Assembly (NCBI GenBank): GCA_023136985.1
Contig: JAGLQD010000184.1
Span: 1-5,546 of the forward strand
Source: Candidatus Sabulitectum sp.
Lineage (GTDB): Bacteria > Fermentibacterota > Fermentibacteria > Fermentibacterales > JCC-6
Reading direction: 5' to 3'
Length of the DNA stretch: 5,546 nucleotides
Shown: positions 1 to 5,009 of the stretch, one piece after another
Numbering within the stretch: position 1 is the stretch's first letter
How the letters are laid out: every line of letters starts with the position of its first letter
Notes under the pieces: model-generated
Database searches by the model: none
What the model saw: the letters and a program-made list of their open reading frames with translations, nothing else
Told to the model about the DNA's origin: nothing
Made by a program: the position numbers and the translations under genes

Positions 1-1631
1 TCAATTGCTCCCTGGATGAAATCAGGTGAAACATTCACCTTGCAGAAGGCGGAAAGACCATGCTCAGATAGAGTCTCCTTCATGAATGATTCCATCTTGT
101 CGATGTTGAGATTATCCCTGCTGAGCCATCCCTCGAATATCCGGCATACATTCAGCACACCCATCTTCTGATTGAAACAGGTTGCCAGGTAAACCATATC
201 AATCTCTTCTTCGATCTCTTCGGTGAAAACAGTAATGTTCGGGCGCCAGTTTCTAGGATCAACCTTGTGCCCCTCAAGTTTTATCAGGGCATGTCTCGTA
301 AGCGCAAACCAGAAACCTGCTCTTACATCACCCCACCTTTTTCCAAGGGATTTTCTGCGAAGTATGATGTAGATGATTACTTCAATAATTATTGCTGCAG
401 TACAGGCAAAAGGATTAAGCAGGAGCATCACAAATATTGCTCCCAGAGATCCCAGTATTGATACATACCACGGAACATTTATGGTGGGTCTGTATGAAGG
501 ATCACGGACCAGCTTTTCTATTGCAGCGCTGAAATTTATAATAACATAAAGGGAAAGAAAGAGTATTGTTACAAATTGTGCCACAGCATTCAAAGAACCC
601 AGGAGAACAGCAGTAAGAGCGATAACACCTGTTATCCAGGTTGCTATTGCCGGTTGTCCATTTTTAGAAAGACGGGAAAGAAACCGGGGAGCAAGGCCAT
701 CTTCAGAGAGGGCCTGCAGAACTCTGGGGCCGGTAAGAATACTGCCGAAGGCTGATGAAAGAATTGCTCCCCACATACCGGCAAAGACAAGAATGCTTCC
801 CAGGAAAGCCGTTGTGGTCCAGGCGTTCATTCCAGGCTTTGCAAGATCTTCAAAGCTGACAGAGTTGGTTACTGAAAAAATGATGGGAACAACAACATAG
901 ATTATTGCTCCAGCCAGAACTGCAACAAGTGTTCCTCTGGGAATGCTTCTGCTGGGATTTTTCAGGTCACCGCTCATTCCGATTCCTGCGGTGAAACCGG
1001 TAACAGCCGGGAAGAAGATTGCAAAAACATACCAGAATCCTTGAGGAGCTGTTCTGAATGTGGACACCATTTCAGGTGCTCTGAAACCTGTGGAAACAGC
1101 ACCGATAATCAAAGCAGTAATTGATATTGCTACTGCGATCATTATTGGTATCTGAAGCTTAAGTGCCAGTGAAGCACTTTTTCCAGAGAGGGCGGTAACA
1201 ACAATTATGATGGCCGCTGCAATAAGAGGAACGGTGTATTCAGCCATTGGGCCCACCCACCGGGCCATCATAAGCTGAACTCCTTCAGCAAGTCCAAAGC
1301 TGTAAAAGGTTAAACTTAAGGTTCTGCAAAGGTAGAGTGGAATGCCGATAGCTCCACCGAATTCAAGACCAAGGCTGTGTGAGATCATGTAGTATTCACC
1401 ACCAACACCAATCCTGATATTCGTGGCTATTGCAGAAGCACTGAGACCTGTGATGAATGTAATGGTACTTGCTATCAGCACAATCAGAATGGTCTGTGGC
1501 AGCCCCAGGTTGCCAACTACCCATCCGATCCTCAGGTAAAGAACAAGACCGAGGATAGTTAAAACGCTAGGAGTGAACACCCCAAGGAAAGTGCCAAATT
1601 TAGGAGCTGATTCTGCATTCGAACTACTCAA
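1..1631 (-). CDS. Cation-chloride cotransporter, SLC12/CCC-like (APC superfamily), C-terminus beyond window
   Basis: Polytopic inner-membrane protein predicted to move chloride together with Na+ and/or K+. The frame is open for 543 codons from TTG 1631 to the left edge, without frameshift. Family signatures seen: TM1 with YLRIGWVVG (about residues 32-40), GGEYYMISHSLGLEFGG (about 77-93), the TM6 motif FFPAVTGFTAGIGMSGD (206-222) followed by NPSRSIPRGT, and a TM8 segment ILSSAFGSILTGPRVLQAL. About twelve helices fit up to residue 430. NWRPNITVF (461-469) then opens the soluble C-terminal domain, as in CCC proteins. That domain is only partly present. Residues corresponding to the NKCC1 K+ site (Y110, P208, T211) and Na+ site (A289, S292, S293) are retained; this comparison is from memory. 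The start is fixed by an in-frame TAA directly upstream and a GGAG five bases before TTG. A general amino-acid permease is the alternative, less likely given the C-terminal motif. Confidence 0.9.
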   Translation of the reverse strand, partial: MSSSNAESAPKFGTFLGVFTPSVLTILGLVLYLRIGWVVGNLGLPQTILIVLIASTITFITGLSASAIATNIRIGVGGEYYMISHSLGLEFGGAIGIPLYLCRTLSLTFYSFGLAEGVQLMMARWVGPMAEYTVPLIAAAIIIVVTALSGKSASLALKLQIPIMIAVAISITALIIGAVSTGFRAPEMVSTFRTAPQGFWYVFAIFFPAVTGFTAGIGMSGDLKNPSRSIPRGTLVAVLAGAIIYVVVPIIFSVTNSVSFEDLAKPGMNAWTTTAFLGSILVFAGMWGAILSSAFGSILTGPRVLQALSEDGLAPRFLSRLSKNGQPAIATWITGVIALTAVLLGSLNAVAQFVTILFLSLYVIINFSAAIEKLVRDPSYRPTINVPWYVSILGSLGAIFVMLLLNPFACTAAIIIEVIIYIILRRKSLGKRWGDVRAGFWFALTRHALIKLEGHKVDPRNWRPNITVFTEEIEEEIDMVYLATCFNQKMGVLNVCRIFEGWLSRDNLNIDKMESFMKETLSEHGLSAFCKVNVSPDFIQGAI

Positions 1632-1636
1632 TTAAA

Positions 1637-1640
1637 CTCC
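1637..1640 (-). promoter_or_regulatory. Shine-Dalgarno site deciding a TTG start
   Basis: On the minus strand GGAG lies five bases before TTG 1631. A TAA codon at 1634-1632 immediately precedes the TTG in the same frame, so no longer in-frame start exists. No in-frame ATG occurs until far inside the conserved part of the transporter. Confidence 0.75.
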
Positions 1641-1645
1641 ATTAA

Positions 1646-1663
1646 ACAGTTTCAGGAAACTGT
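1646..1663. repeat. 18-base palindrome, operator- or hairpin-like, before the cotransporter gene
   Basis: Perfect inverted repeat with 8-base arms, ACAGTTTC and GAAACTGT, around a two-base centre. It ends six bases upstream of the cotransporter's Shine-Dalgarno site and lies just downstream of a weak promoter candidate (1673-1701). As DNA it has the size and symmetry of a dimeric repressor site. As RNA it could form a 7-bp stem with a four-base loop close to the ribosome site. It is not followed by a long T run, so it is not an intrinsic terminator. The function is inferred from position. Confidence 0.5.
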
Positions 1664-1672
1664 ATTCCCGTA

Positions 1673-1701
1673 ATAAAATGTCATAAATCACTTCACATCA
1701 A
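1673..1701 (-). promoter_or_regulatory. Weak sigma70-like promoter candidate for the cotransporter gene
   Basis: On the minus strand TTGATG (1701-1696) and TTTTAT (1678-1673) are separated by exactly 17 bases, each matching four of six consensus bases. Transcription would start near 1667, just before the 1646-1663 palindrome. The 195-base gap to the upstream SagB-like gene leaves room for an independent promoter. The match is modest and could be chance in AT-rich DNA. Confidence 0.3.
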
Positions 1702-1826
1702 TAAGTTATCCTGCAACAGCGAATGTTGAGTATACGATAGCGAAACGAAAAAAACTACCCGGTTAAATCAGCCCTATGCAAAGAATTGCAATGAGTCATG
1801 CTTGGAGCTGCACTGAGTTGGTCTAT

Positions 1827-2597
1827 TCAGCTATTCTCTATTCTTCCTACCGGGGCAAGATACACTACAAACTCATCCTTCCCGTCCAGTTTCAACAGGT
1901 CATCAACCCTTTCCTGCGAGTAAGCTGCTATTGCCACAGTACCCAGGCTCAGGCTCTCTGCTGCAAGATACAAATTCTGACACACATGACCTGCGTCAAG
2001 AAGCATTGCTTTGTGTGATTCACCTTTGTACCTCCACTCACCCAGGTAGGGTTTGCAGGCCCAGAAGAACACTACAGGAGCACTGCCCACGAAGCTTTGA
2101 CCAACAGCAGCTTTCGTGAGTTTATCCTGCACTTCAGTCACATTGAAAAGGAATACTAGATTGTGATTCAGGCTGGAGTATCGGTAGATCCCCTGTTCGA
2201 TCCCGGTGACATGATTAACAGCAAGGTAGGTCTCAAAGGGGTGTCTTGCGCCGGCAGAAGGGACAGTGCGAATGGTAACTGTTCCTGTGTTTCCGTATGC
2301 TGGGATTGCTTTCTTGACCCCTTGAGTAGCCCACAGCATGTAGGATAGTTCCTCAATAGAGATTACCTCATCAGTGTATTTCCTTCTGCTTCTTCTCTCC
2401 AGAATGCACCTGGATATGTCTGATTTTGCCGGTACTAGACCTGGCTCAGGAAGAGGAATGACTGTTGCATTATCCGGTGTTTCGATCTCAACTGCAGGTG
2501 GCTTCACTCCCATATTTTGATCCGACTCTTCATCAGCGAAACTCTTAGAATCAAAATGGGACTTCATCAATTCTCTGTTCTTCAACCATTCTTTCAT
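1827..2597 (-). CDS. SagB/ThcOx-type nitroreductase-fold FMN oxidoreductase
   Basis: Predicted cytoplasmic FMN-dependent oxidoreductase of 256 residues, a usual length for the stand-alone group. Conserved blocks: the phosphate-contacting ERRSRRKY (67-74), LSYMLWATQGV (84-94), TVPSAGARHPFETYLAV (111-127), GIYRYSSLNHNL (136-147), LDAGHVCQNLYLAAESL (200-216), LGTVAIAAY (218-226) and VVYLAPVGR (244-252). In RiPP clusters relatives oxidise azolines to azoles, but no YcaO protein, precursor peptide or protease is adjacent here, so the substrate is unknown. The first 55 residues are a poorly conserved, charged tail with no signal peptide. The start at 2597 is chosen for its strong AAAGGAG five bases upstream. 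An upstream in-frame ATG at 2693 would add 32 residues that lack a ribosome site and run through the promoter of the divergent gene. Family assignment is firm; biological role is not. Confidence 0.92.
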   Translation of the reverse strand: MKEWLKNRELMKSHFDSKSFADEESDQNMGVKPPAVEIETPDNATVIPLPEPGLVPAKSDISRCILERRSRRKYTDEVISIEELSYMLWATQGVKKAIPAYGNTGTVTIRTVPSAGARHPFETYLAVNHVTGIEQGIYRYSSLNHNLVFLFNVTEVQDKLTKAAVGQSFVGSAPVVFFWACKPYLGEWRYKGESHKAMLLDAGHVCQNLYLAAESLSLGTVAIAAYSQERVDDLLKLDGKDEFVVYLAPVGRIENS

Positions 2598-2657
2598 GAT
2601 GTCTCCTTTGTGTGAGCAATATGGGCTGAATTCACAGATGAAACAATTGATGCGAAT

Positions 2658-2686
2658 TTGGAATGAAAACGCAAAAGAATTAGTAT
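2658..2686 (+). promoter_or_regulatory. Sigma70-like promoter candidate for the first small membrane protein
   Basis: TTGGAA (2658-2663) and TAGTAT (2681-2686) are separated by 17 bases, each matching four of six consensus bases. The predicted transcript would start near 2693, giving a leader of about 18 bases that carries the GGGAG ribosome site (2702-2706) before ATG 2711. This sits in the 113-base gap shared with the divergent SagB-like gene. No convincing promoter was found for that gene on the other strand. Confidence 0.4.
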
Positions 2687-2710
2687 TATGCATACACCGA
2701 AGGGAGAACC

Positions 2711-3151
2711 ATGAGTGCGTCAGAAAAAGATACTCTCCATATGCTTGCGATTTTTCATTACGTTGTTGCAGGGCTTATTGCTCTCGTTGCATGTATTCCT
2801 CTGATTCATCTGACTATTGGTCTTTCGTTGACAGCAGGGGCAATCGCAAGTGAGGAGCCTGTTATTGGGGTAGCGGGAGTCTTTTTCACCCTTATTGCAA
2901 GCTTCATAATTCTGCTGGGCTGGGGGCTGGCGTTTTTTGTTTTTCTTGCAGGCAAGAATCTTGACAGGCAGACGAAGTATCAATTCTGCATGATTGGTGC
3001 AGGTGTGCTTTGTATATTTATGCCACTTGGTACGATTCTTGGAGTTTTTACACTGGTCACTCTTCAGGATGACTCTGTGAAAGCCATGTTTAGCAGGAAC
3101 GATGCTCAAGGTATCGAAGAGCTTCCGGTGGAATCTGTACAGGAGAGTTAG
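2711..3151 (+). CDS. Small three-helix membrane protein of unknown function (paralogue A)
   Basis: A 146-residue hydrophobic protein with three probable transmembrane segments, near residues 13-40, 51-80 and 92-118. There is no cleavable signal peptide. Visible landmarks are LAIFHYVVAGLIAL (12-25), IPLIHL (29-34), LGWGLAFFVFLAGKNL (69-84) with a basic loop RQTKY (86-90), CIFMPLGTILGVFTLVTL (101-118), DSVKAMF (121-127) and an acidic C-terminal tail. This pattern recalls a widespread uncharacterised membrane family known to me only as hypothetical proteins; I do not assign a function. It is about 62% identical (80 of 130 aligned residues, no gaps) to the protein at 4396-4824; only the last 12-16 residues diverge. 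The start has GGGAG four bases upstream. Its TAG overlaps the stop of the convergent gene, so there is no room for a terminator between them. Confidence 0.85.
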   Translation: MSASEKDTLHMLAIFHYVVAGLIALVACIPLIHLTIGLSLTAGAIASEEPVIGVAGVFFTLIASFIILLGWGLAFFVFLAGKNLDRQTKYQFCMIGAGVLCIFMPLGTILGVFTLVTLQDDSVKAMFSRNDAQGIEELPVESVQES

Positions 3152-4185
3152 TTTTTCTCTGATTCCTGTGATAGATCGGGATAGATAACTTTAGCGCATT
3201 CAGGACAGATCCCATGGCTCAATTCTGTAGAAGTTTCCTGGAGTATGTACTTTCCCATTGATATCCAGCTGTCCTCTTTTTCTCCCTTTTCGGATTTAAT
3301 GCGGATACGCCTGCAACTGGCACACACAGGCAGAAGGTTCTCCAGCTTCTTGACCTTGTTCAGGGTAATTCTCAGTTCAGCGATAAGAGCTTCCTTTTCC
3401 TGTTCATTTCTCTTCCTGTAATCTATCTCTTCTTGAGCGGAGCTGAGTTGTTTCCTCACATCTGCTACTTCCCGGAGAATTGACAGAACAGGGCGATTGG
3501 TGATCGTTGTGTCTGACTGCTTGTTCTGCCATGAGATGTATAGGTAGAGCAGAGGGAACGCAAATATTGATATTACTAATCTGCTTATCATGGTTCCCTG
3601 CATAATACTGAGATACCATGGAGTTCCAAGAAAAGCGCCTGTGCTGAACAGTAGAACATCCAGCAACATTACACCAAGCAGTGTAACAAAGGCTCTTGTC
3701 CAGAGTTTTACTCGAAAATGCGGCTTACCGAGGAATTCCCACACTACTGCCAGAAAGACAAGATCAAGGATTGTGACAACAACAGATGCGGTGTTAATTC
3801 GCAGACTTGGAACAGGGACACTTAACAGCTGTTCTGATCCGGCAAACCCGCTCTGAAAATGCAGTAATGCAGCTACCAGAGGAACCATTATAGATACTCC
3901 TGCAACGGTGAAAATGGCAGTTCTTGCCGCAGTAGGTCCGTCAAAAACATAGACCACAAAAACACCAAGCAGAAGGGAAGTGTAGAATACCGTAGAACCC
4001 ACCATAAAAGTTATACCGAACACTTCAATAGCTGCACCAGCATCGGTTACCCAGGACATTATTACAGTAATACTGCCGAGTAGAGCATAGAAGTAGGTGA
4101 GACCGAAGCGTTTGCGCAGGGAATGAGTCCACAGCACAAACATATAGACCAGAAATGCTTCACCAGCCAGGATCAGAAGTGACAA
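3148..4185 (-). CDS. Seven-helix membrane protein with coiled coil and C-terminal four-cysteine (zinc ribbon-like) module; putative sensor or adaptor
   Basis: A 345-residue protein with seven probable transmembrane helices in residues 2-219, then a charged helical stretch at about 235-284 with coiled-coil character. It ends in LLPVCASCRRIRIKS...ELSHGICPECAKVIYPDL. The cysteine pairs C288/C291 and C327/C330 suggest one zinc site. The same end module (LLP-C-x-x-C-[KR]-x-I-R ... HGICPEC) is, from memory, found at the C-terminus of many bacterial signalling proteins. Here no histidine kinase, receiver, GGDEF or HTH domain is present, so the output route is unclear. The membrane part contains VFYTSLLLGVFVVYVFDGP (66-84) and SLRINTAS (127-134). 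It distantly recalls YhhQ/VUT-type transporters, unproven. The start is TTG 4185: an in-frame TAA lies seven codons upstream, and the only early ATG (codon 15) would cut helix 1. The ribosome site is weak. The gene converges on paralogue A and diverges from paralogue B. Confidence 0.85.
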   Translation of the reverse strand: MSLLILAGEAFLVYMFVLWTHSLRKRFGLTYFYALLGSITVIMSWVTDAGAAIEVFGITFMVGSTVFYTSLLLGVFVVYVFDGPTAARTAIFTVAGVSIMVPLVAALLHFQSGFAGSEQLLSVPVPSLRINTASVVVTILDLVFLAVVWEFLGKPHFRVKLWTRAFVTLLGVMLLDVLLFSTGAFLGTPWYLSIMQGTMISRLVISIFAFPLLYLYISWQNKQSDTTITNRPVLSILREVADVRKQLSSAQEEIDYRKRNEQEKEALIAELRITLNKVKKLENLLPVCASCRRIRIKSEKGEKEDSWISMGKYILQETSTELSHGICPECAKVIYPDLSQESEKN

Positions 4186-4224
4186 GATAGAACCAGCTTT
4201 CTCTTAAAACAAGATCTCGAACCA

Positions 4225-4244
4225 TCCAGACAGATAATACTGGA
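4225..4244. repeat. Inverted repeat around the -10 element of the sensor-like gene
   Basis: TCCAG (4225-4229) and CTGGA (4240-4244) are perfect inverted arms separated by ten bases. The spacer contains the -10 hexamer of the 4234-4262 promoter. A dimeric regulator bound here would block RNA polymerase. The arms are only five bases, so chance occurrence is possible. Confidence 0.35.
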
Positions 4245-4262
4245 CTCTTTTGTCTTTATCAA
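4234..4262 (-). promoter_or_regulatory. Sigma70-like promoter for the seven-helix gene
   Basis: Reading the minus strand, TTGATA (4262-4257) and TATTAT (4239-4234) are separated by exactly 17 bases, and each hexamer matches five of six consensus bases. This is the best promoter match in the window. Transcription would begin near 4227, leaving a leader of about 42 bases before TTG 4185, which supports that start codon. Confidence 0.6.
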
Positions 4263-4290
4263 TCGCACCTTGCGAGGAGCATGAATTTTA

Positions 4291-4372
4291 GAAACCGGTA
4301 GATCGAATTGGAAGATATCGGTTGAATTGTAAACCGGAATGGAAACTGTTAGTTTAGACAGGGAAACCGTAG
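4291..4372 (+). repeat. Cluster of short AAACCG repeats before paralogue B
   Basis: GAAACCGGTAG (4291-4301), TAAACCGG (4330-4337) and GAAACCGTAG (4363-4372) recur in the same orientation, 39 and 33 bases apart. An inverted copy, CGGTT (4319-4323), faces the middle one across eight bases. CGAATTGGAA at 4304-4313 resembles CGAATTTGGAA at 2654-2663 upstream of paralogue A. No clear sigma70 promoter for the plus strand was found here, so these could be regulator sites. They could equally be a chance effect of base composition. Confidence 0.3.
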
Positions 4373-4395
4373 TAAGAAACCAGGCAGGAGAGTTC

Positions 4396-4824
4396 ATGAG
4401 TACAGCGGACAAAGATACACTTCATATACTTTCAATCTTTCATTACATTCTGGCAGGAATCATTGCTTTGATCTTCTGCATACCGCTTGTACATCTGGCT
4501 ATGGGCATAACCATGACAGTGGGGGGAGTTACAGAGAATGTGCCTGTTCTGGGCATCGTCGGCGCGGCACTTTCTTTGGTGATTGGCCTGATAATTCTGG
4601 TGGGCTGGGGCATGGCTGTGCTTGTCTTTCTTGCTGGGAAAAACCTTGAAACTCAAACAAGATATCAGGTTTGTCTGTTCGGAGCTGGTGTCCTCTGTAT
4701 ATTTCTGCCGCTTGGAACCGTTCTAGGCGTTTTTACACTTGTAACTCTTCAGAGTGACTCGGTAAAAGAATTGTTCAGCTGTAACGATAGCCGGATTCAA
4801 GCAGAATCACCATCTGATTCGTGA
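4396..4824 (+). CDS. Small three-helix membrane protein of unknown function (paralogue B)
   Basis: A 142-residue paralogue of the protein at 2711-3151. It aligns without gaps over residues 1-130, with the same three hydrophobic segments (about 13-40, 51-80, 92-118). It shares SIFHY/AIFHY near residue 15, CIPL.HL (28-34), LAGKNL..QT.Y (79-90), GAGVLCIF.PLGT.LGVFTLVTLQ (96-119) and DSVK..F (121-127). The first 40 and last 50 aligned residues are best kept; the 41-65 loop/helix region varies most. The C-terminal tail is short and polar. Start choice: ATG 4396 has AGGAG close upstream and aligns exactly with the paralogue's start. An in-frame ATG at 4339 would add 19 residues absent from the paralogue and lacks a good ribosome site. 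The gene is transcribed away from the seven-helix gene. No function is assigned. Confidence 0.85.
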   Translation: MSTADKDTLHILSIFHYILAGIIALIFCIPLVHLAMGITMTVGGVTENVPVLGIVGAALSLVIGLIILVGWGMAVLVFLAGKNLETQTRYQVCLFGAGVLCIFLPLGTVLGVFTLVTLQSDSVKELFSCNDSRIQAESPSDS

Positions 4825-4867
4825 CCTTCTTAGTGAATTAATCAGCTTAACCCCTGTACTCTGGATG

Positions 4868-4907
4868 AAGCAGCAGTTACGCGAGAAGATTTATTGCTGC
4901 GCTGCTT
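4868..4907. repeat. Imperfect inverted repeat after paralogue B
   Basis: AAGCAGCAG (4868-4876) can pair with CTG plus CTGCTT (4897-4907), interrupted by a CG bulge and a 20-base loop. It lies 43 bases after the paralogue B stop. It lacks the T run of an intrinsic terminator, so a terminator role is not claimed. Confidence 0.25.
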
Positions 4908-4929
4908 TAACAAAATAGTTTAACAAACT
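4906..4929. repeat. Direct repeat TTTAACAAA overlapping a small palindrome
   Basis: TTTAACAAA occurs at 4906-4914 and again at 4919-4927, 13 bases apart start to start. The second copy lies inside the palindrome AGTTT-AAC-AAACT (4917-4929). It is in the gap before the DUF481 gene, 25-50 bases upstream of its -10 candidate, where activator sites often lie. Confidence 0.3.
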
Positions 4930-4931
4930 GA

Positions 4932-4957
4932 GTATTCGCAATGAAAAAATGCGATAC
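4932..4957. repeat. Inverted repeat overlapping the -10 region of the outer-membrane protein gene
   Basis: GTATTCGCA (4932-4940) pairs with TGCGATAC (4950-4957) over eight base pairs with one unpaired T and a nine-base A-rich spacer. Its right arm runs into the -10 candidate TACAAT (4955-4960), and its left arm occupies the -35 position. The arrangement suits an operator; the function is inferred. Confidence 0.45.
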
Positions 4958-4960
4958 AAT
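4955..4960 (+). promoter_or_regulatory. -10 element candidate for the DUF481 gene, no -35 match
   Basis: TACAAT matches five of six consensus bases. The bases 16-18 positions upstream carry no recognisable -35 hexamer; part of the inverted repeat 4932-4957 is there instead, which would fit an activator-dependent promoter. Transcription would start near 4967. Confidence 0.4.
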
Positions 4961-4964
4961 CACA

Positions 4965-4987
4965 CCACAAGGGGATCTCCCCTGTGG
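4965..4987 (+). promoter_or_regulatory. 5' leader hairpin before the DUF481 gene
   Basis: CCACA and GGGG on the left pair with CCCC and TGTGG on the right: nine base pairs, one bulged A and the loop ATCT. It ends 22 bases before ATG 5010 and is not followed by a T run, so it is not an intrinsic terminator. If transcription starts near 4967, the stem would lie at or next to the extreme 5' end of the mRNA. Such stems stabilise some outer-membrane protein messages (for example ompA of E. coli); that role here is inference. Confidence 0.5.
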
Positions 4988-5009
4988 AAGAAGCTATGAA
5001 AGGAAAACT

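Noticed and set aside
267..461. 64-codon plus-strand frame inside the cotransporter gene
   Set aside because: It lies antisense to a continuous conserved CCC reading frame, has no ribosome site and no recognisable composition of a protein.
1748..1754. Seven-base T tract on the minus strand after the SagB-like gene, considered as a terminator
   Set aside because: No stable stem lies directly before it; the nearest inverted repeat (TGCAA/TTGCA, 1777-1790) is short and more than 20 bases away.
1776..2018. 80-codon plus-strand frame overlapping the end of the SagB-like gene
   Set aside because: It is mostly antisense to the conserved C-terminal blocks of the flavoenzyme and shows no family features or ribosome site.
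2598..2693. 32-residue N-terminal extension of the SagB-like protein from ATG 2693
   Set aside because: The ATG at 2597 has a strong AAAGGAG site at the right distance. The extension runs through the divergent promoter region and is unlike the family.
2720..3109. 129-codon minus-strand frame opposite paralogue A
   Set aside because: The plus frame is conserved with its paralogue at protein level; the antisense frame is a charged, low-complexity shadow. A similar shadow (4432-4656) occurs opposite paralogue B simply because the two genes are alike.
4339..4395. 19-residue extension of paralogue B from ATG 4339
   Set aside because: There is no ribosome site before 4339, the paralogue lacks it, and AGGAG precedes ATG 4396.
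4814..4845. CTGATT/AATCAG inverted repeat over the stop of paralogue B, considered as a terminator
   Set aside because: Six-base AT-rich arms, a 20-base loop and no T run do not make a credible intrinsic terminator.
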